DNA from: Seonamhaeicola sp.
GTDB taxonomy: Bacteria > Bacteroidota > Bacteroidia > Flavobacteriales > Flavobacteriaceae
Length of the DNA stretch: 64,000 nt
NCBI RefSeq assembly: GCF_028281565.1
Contig: NZ_JANQJQ010000013.1
Location: 1 to 64,000, forward strand
Reading direction: 5' to 3'
Part shown: piece after piece, positions 16,755-24,264 of the stretch
Layout of the letters: every line of letters starts with the position of its first letter
Position numbering within the stretch: position 1 is the first letter of the stretch
Translations under genes and position numbers: made by a program
Notes under the pieces: generated by a model
Databases searched by the model: none
The model's input: the letters and a program-made list of their open reading frames with translations, nothing else
What the model was told of the DNA's origin: nothing

Positions 16755-16928
16755 TTAGCCACGATTTTGCGCTTTTTGTTCATCAAACCGCTTTTCAATG
16801 CGCTCAACCGGATTTTTCTTTGAACCAAATTTTCTGTGATAGGGAAGAGGTCCATCATATTCTTTGTCAACATCATCTAACATCATATCCCTAAACCAAG
16901 AGTTTATTTTTTTAAATATGTTTTTCAT
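16755..16928 (-). CDS. 57-residue protein linked to RadC
   Basis: A small gene too short for usual cut-offs. It starts 1 bp after the RadC stop codon and encodes 57 residues starting MKNIFKKINSWFRDMML and ending DEQKAQNRG. The composition is charged, with an amphipathic N-terminal helix, a PLPYHRKFG turn and a C-terminal helix. I recognise no family. The tight spacing to radC and the spacer arm right after its stop indicate that the pair forms one cassette or operon. A membrane-surface or nucleic-acid-binding role is possible but not shown. Confidence 0.65.
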   Translation of the reverse strand: MKNIFKKINSWFRDMMLDDVDKEYDGPLPYHRKFGSKKNPVERIEKRFDEQKAQNRG

Positions 16929-16929
16929 T

Positions 16930-17553
16930 TTACTTTTTTCGAACTCTCAATTTTTCAACTTCCTCAATGGAGAGCCCTGTTGATAAGGCAATGGTTTCGT
17001 TATCAACGCCATTTCTTTTTAACTCTTTGGCTATTTCAACAGTTTTCTTTTTATTGGCAATGTCAGTAGCTTCTTTTTTTAATCGTTGCTCCAACACATA
17101 TTTAGGAACGTATTTGGTGCTTTTTTTCAATTCGTCCAAAAGCCCGGTATCTGCAAAACTCAAATAACTTTTTGTGGAAATGATCAAATGGTCCAGCACC
17201 TCAGTGTCCACAATAATGCCTACCTGAATTAATCTGTCGGAAATATCTTTATCGGCTTCAGATGGTTTTAGTTCGCCGCTTGGGTGGTTATGGCATAAAA
17301 TGATTCGCACGGCTCTTTTTTGCAGGGCAAAGCTAAAGACCTCCATGGGTTCCGCCAGTGCTTTATTTACGGTGCCTAAACTGATAAGTTCTATGAAAAG
17401 GATACGATTGTTGTTTTCCAGCCCAATCACCCAAAAATGTTCCCTGTTCTGATCAATTTTGTCTTCACGAAGCAAGATCTTTTGCATAATGCCGTAGATG
17501 TCATCGGAATTCAGGATCTTAATTTTTTCTTCTTCTGTCAGTTTGATGTCCAT
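16930..17553 (-). CDS. radC: RadC-like JAB/MPN domain protein
   Basis: The 207-residue protein carries the JAMM metal-binding motif CHNHPSG followed by D (His88, His90, Asp101), with the typical PSEADKDISDRL continuation. It lacks the N-terminal helix-hairpin-helix part of full-length RadC, so it is the short form frequent on islands and mobile elements. A C-terminal extension (about 140-207) holds AKELKRNGVDNETIALSTGL, resembling the tail of Bacteroidota Rpn/PD-(D/E)XK proteins. The biochemical role of RadC is uncertain; it is not an established repair protein. A 57-residue gene follows after 1 bp. Confidence 0.85.
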   Translation of the reverse strand: MDIKLTEEEKIKILNSDDIYGIMQKILLREDKIDQNREHFWVIGLENNNRILFIELISLGTVNKALAEPMEVFSFALQKRAVRIILCHNHPSGELKPSEADKDISDRLIQVGIIVDTEVLDHLIISTKSYLSFADTGLLDELKKSTKYVPKYVLEQRLKKEATDIANKKKTVEIAKELKRNGVDNETIALSTGLSIEEVEKLRVRKK

Positions 17554-17587
17554 AACGTAAATGTAAGACTTTTTTTAGAACCTAAAA

Positions 17588-17620
17588 CCACACTGAATTA
17601 TAGCCGTTGTTAGGCACAGT
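17588..17620 (-). repeat. Cassette-spacer 5' arm after the 84-residue gene
   Basis: On the minus strand ACTGTGCCTAACAACGGCTA, then TAATTCAGTGTGG, begins 5 bases after the stop at 17624. GCCTAAC fits the RYYYAAC core of integron attC sites, and its complement is GTTAGGC. No second arm is visible in the 70-bp gap. Confidence 0.75.
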
Positions 17621-17623
17621 TTT

Positions 17624-17878
17624 TTATTTGTTATACCATGAGTAAACTAATTCAGTTAATTCCGCCACATCGTTTTCATTTAAAGAGAGTCCATATGTGG
17701 TAATTAATTCACTTGAGATTACTCTTTTTATTTTTTCTAATTCGTAATCATTTTGCAAGCCAAGAATTAGCTTTTCACTTAACTTTTTAAAAGAACGACT
17801 GTTGCCAGATGGCATAATGTTCGTCTGATATAGCATTTTACTCAACGCATTAATATTATGTTTATCAAGAATTTTCAT
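17624..17878 (-). CDS. 84-residue protein of unknown function, coupled to the receiver gene
   Basis: The small product starts MKILDKHNINALSKMLYQTN and is predicted all-helical, with ENDVAELTELVYSWYNK at the end. It contains no cysteine or histidine-rich metal motif. Its ATG overlaps the stop of the upstream receiver-like gene (ATGA), so the two are translationally coupled and probably act together. I do not recognise the family. A role as a partner or antidote of the receiver protein is speculation. Confidence 0.6.
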   Translation of the reverse strand: MKILDKHNINALSKMLYQTNIMPSGNSRSFKKLSEKLILGLQNDYELEKIKRVISSELITTYGLSLNENDVAELTELVYSWYNK

Positions 17879-18213
17879 TCAGTTTCTTTTAGGTGCTTTA
17901 AATAATTAGTTAAAAGGCCTCTTATTTGTTCAGATGCGACTGGATTAGCAGAATGTACTTTAAATTCCAAATTTCGTAAATCAAGTCCAGATTCATAAAC
18001 TAACCATTTTGCACAAGCCAATCCATCTAGCGCTACATTTCCGTTTTTATCAAGTCCGAGGTCATTATCAAAACTTATAAAATTCGGTAGTCCGTTTTCT
18101 TTAATGTATGTGACGAATTGGTCATAAGTTCGAACTATGTCAAATTCAGATTCCATTGATTTGTCATATATCATTTCGATAGTCCTTACATCATCTAAAA
18201 ACAGTTTTTTCAT
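17875..18213 (-). CDS. Cyclic-phosphate processing receiver-domain (cREC) protein
   Basis: A 112-residue protein of receiver-like fold: LFLDDVR near the N-terminus (acid pocket), SFDNDLG at the usual phosphoacceptor strand position, an ACAKWLVYE helix and FKVHSANPVASEQI near the end. The LDDVR / SFDxDLG / HSANPV combination is what I know from the cREC (cyclic-phosphate processing receiver) family, proposed from comparative genomics to work in RNA repair or conflict systems. It is not a classical response regulator, having no output domain or kinase nearby. It overlaps the 84-residue gene by 4 bp. Confidence 0.7.
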   Translation of the reverse strand: MKKLFLDDVRTIEMIYDKSMESEFDIVRTYDQFVTYIKENGLPNFISFDNDLGLDKNGNVALDGLACAKWLVYESGLDLRNLEFKVHSANPVASEQIRGLLTNYLKHLKETE

Positions 18214-18234
18214 TGTTTGTAAGTGTATTGGTTT

Positions 18235-18633
18235 TTATTTTTTAATCCGTTTATATTTAGCTCCTCTTCTTAATTTTTCCTTCGAATTCAAATAATAAAA
18301 AAATAATCTATTGTCGGATAATTTTACTTTCCAACTATAATCGGTTTTATTTCCGTTTCTGTATTCTGTCAGAACATAAAACTTACCACTATATTTGATT
18401 CTTCCCGAACTTACTTCAGGTTCGAAAGATTTATAGGATTTCCATTCTCGTTTTCTTATCGTTCTCCAATCCTTTCGGGTGAAAGTTGAGTCCGAATGAA
18501 TGGTTATTTCTGAAACTTGATAGGAGTAAGTCGGGCCATAGTTATGGTCGTGAGCCAAAAAAGTACGATCAGTTTGGCCAGAAGCATGGGCTAAACAAAA
18601 AACAAGGATGAAAGTTAAAATTTCGTATTTCAA
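18235..18633 (-). CDS. Exported protein of unknown function
   Basis: A 132-residue basic protein with a Sec signal peptide (cleavage after AHASGQ, about residue 20). The mature part is strand-rich, with ITIHSDSTFTRKDWRTIRKR and a C-terminal SKEKLRRGAKYKRIKK. A Phe-Tyr pattern at FFYYLNS suggests a small beta-barrel. The family is not recognised. It lies 21 bp upstream of the cREC gene and could share its transcript, forming a three-gene unit ending at the spacer arm 17588-17620. Confidence 0.6.
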   Translation of the reverse strand: MKYEILTFILVFCLAHASGQTDRTFLAHDHNYGPTYSYQVSEITIHSDSTFTRKDWRTIRKREWKSYKSFEPEVSSGRIKYSGKFYVLTEYRNGNKTDYSWKVKLSDNRLFFYYLNSKEKLRRGAKYKRIKK

Positions 18634-18652
18634 TTATAAGTGTTTTAAAGGT

Positions 18653-18790
18653 TGTTGCTAAAGATCTTGGCTATGAGTAGTTATTCGGGTTCGTACTTAA
18701 TTTTGTAAGTACACACCAAACTGAAAATCTGTAGCGGTTTTCAGAAGTAAGCGAGAACAAGCAAGTACTTATAGCCATTGATGTAGCTAG
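18653..18790 (-). repeat. Complete cassette-spacer palindrome after the beta-propeller gene
   Basis: The outer arms, CTAGCTACATCAATGGCTAT (right, read on minus) and ATAGCCAAGATCTTTAGCAA (left, read on minus), are imperfectly complementary across about 138 bp. Inside are paired AAGTACTTGC / AAGTAC elements and the hairpin CTGAAAA...TTTTCAG. This is the most complete of the spacer elements. Confidence 0.75.
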
Positions 18791-18793
18791 TTA

Positions 18794-20089
18794 TTATAAT
18801 AATTCTAGATTTTTATTTAATTTAAAGAATGTAATATCTTCATCCTTATTTTCACATACAACAATAACGTCACCTTGTTTGTCGATTTTAATTCCATAAC
18901 CAGTAAGCCTATTATCGGGGTTAGAATTTTGAAAAGAATGCACATGATTTGTGTAAGAATTTAAATATTCTCCATTTGAATCAAATTTAGCAACACCAAG
19001 ATAACCTGGCCCCCATACAATATCTTTTGTAGCATAGCCAGTAAAATATATGTTATTTTGATTATCAAGGGTTATGTCATAAATCTTTCGAAAAGTATAA
19101 TAAGGAAGGAAATTCTCTAAATTGTCTATAGCCTTTGTCCATAAAACATTACCTTCTAAATCTAATTTAGTTAAAAAAGCTTCATGAGAAACAGACCTTT
19201 TGTTGTAAACGCAATATATACCATCTGTTCCTTTCCTTGAATAAAAAAGTACAGGATGGAATAAATCTGTATCTAATTCATTAATACTTGATTCCCATAG
19301 AATATTGCCCGAAGTATCAATATTTATAACAAATGGTTGTACTTTATTATACCCCATATCAAATGATTGCTCATCGTTTGCCAAAAATTTCGCAGAAGTT
19401 ATTAAGAATGAATTTTCATCATATTTCTCAATATTATACCCTAAGGAGAAGTCTGCTAAGGTTTTATTGAAGATAATATCCCCATCTAGAGATATTTTAC
19501 CAACATTAGTTATTAGGCTTGCAGCTCCATAACTCCATGTTTTATATGGCATTGCTATATAAAAATAATTATTCTGTAATTTAATGATATCTACAATTTG
19601 TACGTCAGAATAATCACCTACTAGTGTTTTGAACCATATTTTCTCTCCTTTAGAAGAATATTTGGCAATAATACATTGAGAATTATTCAAAGTACCAAAG
19701 ATTAAAATATTGTTATTCTCTACTAATTTAGAAGATAGTTCGCCTCCATATATATTACCGTCAAAACTTAACTCGTCTGGCAATTCAAAATATTGTTTTG
19801 ATAAAGTATCATTTGTGTTTAAAATGAATTTCCCCCATTTTTCATTCTTATTAATTCTTGTAATACCTGCAACAATATATTCATTTAAATCATTAACATG
19901 AAGTTTGAGATACATCAGAGCTTTTATCCTTTCTGGATCTAGATTTTCATGCTCAAGTACAAACTCTTTTTCTCCTAATATTTTTATTTCAGGCTCAGGT
20001 TCTGACGTAATTTGACTTAAACTTTCGTCATTTTTACTGCAAGAAAATAGAAAGACTGTTATTATAATAAATAAATTTAATTTTGTCAT
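18794..20089 (-). CDS. Beta-propeller-like lipoprotein
   Basis: The 431-residue lipoprotein has a short signal with lipobox FLFSCSKND (Cys17). The mature protein has repeated blade-like motifs of the type KISLDGDIIFNKTLADF, INIDTSGNILWESSINE, TKLDLEGNVLWTKAIDN and AKFDSNGEYLNSYTN: five or more repeats of a D/S-x-x-G-x-x-x-W/F core, as in PQQ- or SBBP-type propellers. Probably exposed at the outer membrane. A -7 box TACATTTG lies about 150 bp upstream at 20238-20245. It is the cassette-like gene nearest secA. Confidence 0.75.
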   Translation of the reverse strand: MTKLNLFIIITVFLFSCSKNDESLSQITSEPEPEIKILGEKEFVLEHENLDPERIKALMYLKLHVNDLNEYIVAGITRINKNEKWGKFILNTNDTLSKQYFELPDELSFDGNIYGGELSSKLVENNNILIFGTLNNSQCIIAKYSSKGEKIWFKTLVGDYSDVQIVDIIKLQNNYFYIAMPYKTWSYGAASLITNVGKISLDGDIIFNKTLADFSLGYNIEKYDENSFLITSAKFLANDEQSFDMGYNKVQPFVINIDTSGNILWESSINELDTDLFHPVLFYSRKGTDGIYCVYNKRSVSHEAFLTKLDLEGNVLWTKAIDNLENFLPYYTFRKIYDITLDNQNNIYFTGYATKDIVWGPGYLGVAKFDSNGEYLNSYTNHVHSFQNSNPDNRLTGYGIKIDKQGDVIVVCENKDEDITFFKLNKNLELL

Positions 20090-20106
20090 TTTTTATCTTA
20101 TTTTAA

Positions 20107-20134
20107 TTAGCTACAACTGGTTATAACTGTACAT
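20107..20134 (-). repeat. Cassette-spacer 3' arm before the beta-propeller gene
   Basis: On the minus strand TGTACAGTTATAACCAGTTG, then TAGCTAAT, resembles the arm AACGGTTATAAGAACCGTTG-TAG upstream of the SRPBCC gene. It marks the secA-side edge of the spacer-separated gene array. Confidence 0.6.
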
Positions 20135-20237
20135 ATATCACGTTTATCCCCCAACTAATCCGGGATAAATAAAGATTTACATTTGTTTTATACATGTGCT
20201 GAAATTAGCTAAATTTTCGTACAAAGTCAAGTTTATC

Positions 20238-20245
20238 CAAATGTA
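20238..20245 (-). promoter_or_regulatory. -7 box upstream of the beta-propeller lipoprotein gene
   Basis: On the minus strand this is TACATTTG, an exact TAnnTTTG match just after the secA terminator. The predicted leader is about 145 bases and includes the spacer 3' arm. Confidence 0.4.
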
Positions 20246-20250
20246 TATAC

Positions 20251-20286
20251 AAAAAACTCCCGATAATTCATTATCGGGAGTTTTTT
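20251..20286 (-). terminator. secA terminator (bidirectional)
   Basis: ACTCCCGATAA and TTATCGGGAGT form a perfect 11-bp stem with loop TTCA, flanked by A6 and T6. On the minus strand it follows secA by about 65 bp and ends in a T-run. Confidence 0.9.
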
Positions 20287-20348
20287 GTCATTCTGAGCGC
20301 AGCGAAGAATCTCAATTATATAAAATGCTTCACTATGTTCAGCATGAC
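20287..20348. repeat. REP-like palindrome next to secA
   Basis: TGTCATTCTGAGCGCAGCGA at the left edge is imperfectly complementary to the right edge, whose reverse complement is TGTCATGCTGAACATAGTGA. The CTGAGCGCAG core recurs at 7731-7740. Such elements are common between flavobacterial genes. It lies between the secA stop and its terminator. Confidence 0.75.
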
Positions 20349-20349
20349 A

Positions 20350-23300
20350 TTATTCATCAACCAGAACCCAATCACCTTTGGCAATTAAGGGTTCGGCCTG
20401 TTTGTACTTTAAGGTTTTGTTTTCACCGTTAATGACGTGTTTGATAGTCACACGGTCATTACGTCCAATTTTTGGCTTGTCGCGTACAATGGTTTCTACT
20501 ACCTGTTGCTGGCGTTGTGTGTTGCCGGCAGCCCTGTTTTGAGCCGTACGCTCATCCAGGTTAGGAATTTCCTCTTTGGTAGTCTGAACCTTTTCCTGTT
20601 TTCTGGCCCGGGCCTCCTGGATATTATTTTGCGTTTCCTGAGGTAGTTCCCCTTTAAATAAGAACGAGATCACATCTTTATTCACCTGGTCTATCATGGC
20701 TTTGAACAACTCAAAAGCCTCGAACTTATAGATCAATAACGGATCTTTTTGCTCATGAACCGCCAATTGCACCGATTGCTTTAACTCATCCATTTTACGC
20801 AAATGCGTTTTCCAGGCATCATCAATAATGGCTAAGGTGATGTTCTTTTCAAAATCGGTTATTAATTGTTTACCATTGGTTTCATAAGCTTTTTCAAGGT
20901 CGGTAACCACATTTAAGCTTTTTACACCATCGGTAAATGGTACCACGATGCGTTTGTATTTATCACGTTGGGTTTCATACACATTTTTGATCACCGGGAA
21001 AGCAATGTCTGCATTGCGCTCCATTTTTTCACGATAATGCTCAAAGGCTGCTTTGTAAATGATCGAGGTTATTTCCTGCTCTGATAAACTACCAAATTCT
21101 GCCTCGGTAATAGGGGAGCTCATGGAGAAATAACGGATCAATTCAAATTCAAAATTCTTATAATCATTAGCGCCTTTATTGGTTTGAGCAATACCTTCCG
21201 AAGTATCGAAGATCATATTCGCTAAATCCACACGAAGGCGTTCGCCATGCAATGCGTGACGGCGACGCTTGTAAACTACCTCACGCTGGGCATTCATCAC
21301 ATCATCATATTCCAATAAACGCTTACGAACCCCAAAGTTGTTTTCTTCTACTTTTTTCTGGGCACGCTCAATAGATTTGGAGATCATGGAATGCTGGATC
21401 ACTTCACCTTCTTTTAGGCCCATTCTATCCATCATTTTGGCAATACGTTCACTACCAAAGAGTCGCATTAAGTTATCTTCCAACGACACATAGAATTGCG
21501 AACTACCCACATCTCCCTGACGACCGGCACGACCACGCAACTGGCGGTCTACACGGCGTGAATCATGACGCTCGGTACCCACAATGGCTAAACCTCCGGC
21601 TTCTTTAACTTCATCGGTTAATTTAATATCCGTACCACGGCCTGCCATATTGGTGGCAATGGTTACCTGTCCGCTTCTACCGGCCTGGTCCACAATTTCG
21701 GCCTCTTTTTTATGTTGTTTTGCATTCAGTACGTTATGAGGAATTTTTCTAATGCTTAACATTTTTCCTAATAACTCTGAGATCTCAACCGACGTTGTAC
21801 CGATCAATACCGGGCGACCTGCCTTAGATAATTGGGTCACTTCATCAATGACGGCGTTATATTTTTCACGTTTGGTTTTGTAAACTAAATCCTCACGGTC
21901 ATCTCTTGCAATAGGTTTGTTTGTTGGAATTTCAACCACATCCAGTTTGTAGATCTCCCAGAACTCACCGGCTTCCGTAACCGCCGTACCCGTCATACCC
22001 GATAATTTGCGGTACATTCTAAAGTAATTCTGCAGGGTTACTGTAGCAAAGGTCTGGGTAGCATCTTCAATCTTTACATTCTCCTTAGCCTCAATAGCCT
22101 GGTGTAAACCATCACTATAACGACGTCCGTCCATAATACGGCCCGTTTGCTCATCCACGATCATCACCTTATTGTCAATAACAACATACTGCGTGTCCTT
22201 TTCAAACAGCGCGTAAGCCTTAAGCAATTGGTTTAAGGTATGAATACGCTCGGATTTCACGCCAAATTCTTTGAAAAGCTCTTCTTTAAGGTCGGCTTCC
22301 TCTTCAGGGGATAACCCCTGGCTTTCAATTTTTGCAATTTCCATCCCGATTTCAGGCATTACAAAAAAGTTAGGATCGTCTTTACCTGATAAGTACTCAA
22401 CTCCTTTATCGGATAGTTCTACCTGGTTATTTTTTTCATCGATCACATAGTATAATTCGGCATCAACCTTAGGCATTTCACGGTTGTTATCTTGCATGTA
22501 GAAGTTTTCGGTTTTCTGCAAGAGCATTTTAACACCTTCTTCTGATAAGAACTTGATAAGGGCTTTATTCTTTGGCATACCACGATAAACACGCAACAAC
22601 TGGAAACCACCTTCTTTACTGTCGCCTTCCTTGATCAATCTTTTTGCTTCGGCTAAAACACCGGTTAAATATTTACGCTGAACACCTACAATACTATCAA
22701 CCTTTGGTTTTAGTTCGTTGAATTCATGGTGGTCCCCTTTTGGAATAGGGCCGGAAATAATTAACGGTGTACGGGCATCATCAACCAATACGGAATCCAC
22801 CTCATCTACAATAGCGTAGTGGTGTGGGCGTTGTACTAAATCATCCGGCGAATGCGCCATATTATCACGCAGGTAATCGAAACCAAATTCGTTATTGGTT
22901 CCATAGGTAATATCCGCGTTATAGGCTTTTTTACGCGCTTCAGAGTTAGGTTGGTGGTAATCTATACAATCCACACTCAATCCGTGAAACTCAAAAATAG
23001 GGGCCATCCACGCGCTATCACGTTTTGCCAGGTAGTCATTCACGGTTACCAGGTGCACCCCTTTACCGGAAAGGGCATTTAAGTATACAGGCAAGGTGGC
23101 CACCAGGGTTTTACCTTCACCCGTTTGCATTTCGGCAATTTTACCCTGATGCAAGGCAATACCTCCAATTAACTGCACATCATAGTGGATCATGTCCCAG
23201 GTAATAGGCTTCCCGGCTGCATCCCAGGAATTGGCCCAGGTGGCATCATCACCTTCCAGGGTAATATAATCCTTGGTTCCTGAAAGTTCCCTGTCAAAAG

Positions 23301-23703
23301 TGGTAGCCTTTACGGTAATGGATGTATTGTTTACAAAGCGTTTAGCCGTTTCTTTCACCACGGCAAACGCTTCTGGTAATATATCGTTTAAAACGTCTTC
23401 AGTAGTGGTGTATACATCATCGTGTAATTTGTCAATATCCTGGTAGATATCTTCACGTCTGTCAATGTCTTCGGTATTTTCAGCTTCTTCCGTAAGCTTT
23501 GTTATCTGGTCGTTCAGATCTTTAGTAGCTTGTGCTATTTTATCTTTAAACTCGGCTGTTTTATGTCTTAGTTCGTCATGCGATAACTCTTCTAAAGCAG
23601 ACTCAAAGGTTTTTACTTTTTCAACAAGTGGCATTAAAGCCTTAACGTCCTGTTTAGATTTGTCTCCTACAAATACTTTTAAGACAGAATTTAAAAAACT
23701 CAT
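20350..23703 (-). CDS. secA: Protein translocase ATPase SecA
   Basis: SecA drives post-translational export through SecYEG. The 1117-residue protein has Walker A TGEGKT (194-199), DEVD box (300-303), the VNDYLAKRD region, the pre-protein cross-linking domain, and NBD2 with ATNMAGRGTDIKL and the arginine-finger region GRAGRQGDVGSSQF. It is longer than E. coli SecA (about 900), as usual in Bacteroidota, and ends GDWVLVDE without the zinc-binding CxCxSGK tail. The frame is open to 23784, but a -7 box at 23782-23789 covers that extension, so MSFLNSVLK at 23703 is the start. A CCGGGGAAACCCGG hairpin (23728-23741) lies in the leader. Confidence 0.96.
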   Translation of the reverse strand: MSFLNSVLKVFVGDKSKQDVKALMPLVEKVKTFESALEELSHDELRHKTAEFKDKIAQATKDLNDQITKLTEEAENTEDIDRREDIYQDIDKLHDDVYTTTEDVLNDILPEAFAVVKETAKRFVNNTSITVKATTFDRELSGTKDYITLEGDDATWANSWDAAGKPITWDMIHYDVQLIGGIALHQGKIAEMQTGEGKTLVATLPVYLNALSGKGVHLVTVNDYLAKRDSAWMAPIFEFHGLSVDCIDYHQPNSEARKKAYNADITYGTNNEFGFDYLRDNMAHSPDDLVQRPHHYAIVDEVDSVLVDDARTPLIISGPIPKGDHHEFNELKPKVDSIVGVQRKYLTGVLAEAKRLIKEGDSKEGGFQLLRVYRGMPKNKALIKFLSEEGVKMLLQKTENFYMQDNNREMPKVDAELYYVIDEKNNQVELSDKGVEYLSGKDDPNFFVMPEIGMEIAKIESQGLSPEEEADLKEELFKEFGVKSERIHTLNQLLKAYALFEKDTQYVVIDNKVMIVDEQTGRIMDGRRYSDGLHQAIEAKENVKIEDATQTFATVTLQNYFRMYRKLSGMTGTAVTEAGEFWEIYKLDVVEIPTNKPIARDDREDLVYKTKREKYNAVIDEVTQLSKAGRPVLIGTTSVEISELLGKMLSIRKIPHNVLNAKQHKKEAEIVDQAGRSGQVTIATNMAGRGTDIKLTDEVKEAGGLAIVGTERHDSRRVDRQLRGRAGRQGDVGSSQFYVSLEDNLMRLFGSERIAKMMDRMGLKEGEVIQHSMISKSIERAQKKVEENNFGVRKRLLEYDDVMNAQREVVYKRRRHALHGERLRVDLANMIFDTSEGIAQTNKGANDYKNFEFELIRYFSMSSPITEAEFGSLSEQEITSIIYKAAFEHYREKMERNADIAFPVIKNVYETQRDKYKRIVVPFTDGVKSLNVVTDLEKAYETNGKQLITDFEKNITLAIIDDAWKTHLRKMDELKQSVQLAVHEQKDPLLIYKFEAFELFKAMIDQVNKDVISFLFKGELPQETQNNIQEARARKQEKVQTTKEEIPNLDERTAQNRAAGNTQRQQQVVETIVRDKPKIGRNDRVTIKHVINGENKTLKYKQAEPLIAKGDWVLVDE

Positions 23704-23727
23704 GGTTTTATGTTTTATATATTTTAA

Positions 23728-23741
23728 CCGGGTTTCCCCGG
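23728..23741 (-). promoter_or_regulatory. GNRA-capped hairpin in the secA leader
   Basis: On the minus strand CCGGG-GAAA-CCCGG forms a perfect 5-bp GC stem with a GNRA tetraloop, 24 bases before the secA start codon and inside the predicted leader of about 75 bases. It may be a regulatory or stabilising leader structure. Confidence 0.5.
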
Positions 23742-23781
23742 GATGTTTTTGTTTACTTTTTGGTGTATCCTGAAACGTATT

Positions 23782-23789
23782 CAAAGATA
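23782..23789 (-). promoter_or_regulatory. secA: secA promoter (-7 box)
   Basis: On the minus strand TATCTTTG matches TAnnTTTG exactly. It overlaps the upstream in-frame ATG (23784), so the longer SecA frame is not transcribed from here. Confidence 0.6.
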
Positions 23790-23821
23790 CATTTTGTTTG
23801 GTGTTTTGGAGCGTTCAGAAT

Positions 23822-23852
23822 AAAAAAAAAGCCTCGAACAGAGACTTTTTAA
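23822..23852 (-). terminator. Terminator of the DUF2795 gene
   Basis: On the minus strand AAAAGTCTC pairs with GAGGCTTTT (one G-T pair, 5-base loop) and is followed by a T-run. It lies about 20 bp after the stop at 23872. Confidence 0.85.
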
Positions 23853-23871
23853 CTATGCTTTATGCTTTTAT

Positions 23872-24093
23872 TTAATATTCATCTTCATTCCAGAGATAAT
23901 CTTCATCTGTTGGATAATCAGACCAGATCTCTTCAATAGAATCATACGAATCTCCTTCATCCTCTATAGACTGTAAATTTTCAACAACTTCCAAAGGAGC
24001 ACCGGTTCTAATGGCGTAATCAATTAATTCGTCTTTGGTAGCCGGCCAGGGGGCATCACTTAAATAAGATGCTAGTTCTAAAGTCCAATACAT
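23872..24093 (-). CDS. DUF2795 domain protein
   Basis: A 73-residue acidic protein. Residues 1-45 (LELASYLSDAPWPATKDELIDYAIRTGAP, recognisable in pieces such as YLSDAPWPATKDELIDYA) match DUF2795, a small helical domain widespread in bacteria with no assigned activity. The tail is very acidic (IEDEGDSYDSIEEIWSDYPT). It is conserved next to secA in relatives, as far as I recall. It has its own excellent promoter (24117-24146) and terminator (23822-23852), so it is a single-gene transcript and probably well expressed. Confidence 0.85.
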   Translation of the reverse strand: MYWTLELASYLSDAPWPATKDELIDYAIRTGAPLEVVENLQSIEDEGDSYDSIEEIWSDYPTDEDYLWNEDEY

Positions 24094-24116
24094 TTCTTAT
24101 AGGTTTAATTTTTTTG

Positions 24117-24146
24117 CAAAAATAATTTTTTAGTTTAAACGTGCAA
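24117..24146 (-). promoter_or_regulatory. Strong Bacteroidota-type promoter of the DUF2795 gene
   Basis: On the minus strand a TTG (24144-24146) and TATTTTTG (24117-24124) are separated by exactly 19 bp, as at rpmB. The -7 box lies 23 bp upstream of the ATG at 24093. Confidence 0.75.
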
Positions 24147-24264
24147 GAAAAAATTGAATTATTTCATTTTCCTTTTATCATTAATTAAAAGAGCGTATTC
24201 TGAGGCCTTCTAAACGTTTGCTATTTTACTTTTACAAGGTTCATACTTTTGCAAATAAATTTTT

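Noticed and set aside
12949..20140. A complete integron
   Set aside because: No tyrosine recombinase, attI site or cassette promoter was found in the window and most spacer cores deviate from RYYYAAC/GTTRRRY, so only an attC-like cassette cluster is claimed.
22852..23773. Plus-strand frames inside secA (22852-23082, 23465-23773)
   Set aside because: Shadows of the secA coding frame with low-complexity serine and hydrophobic composition.
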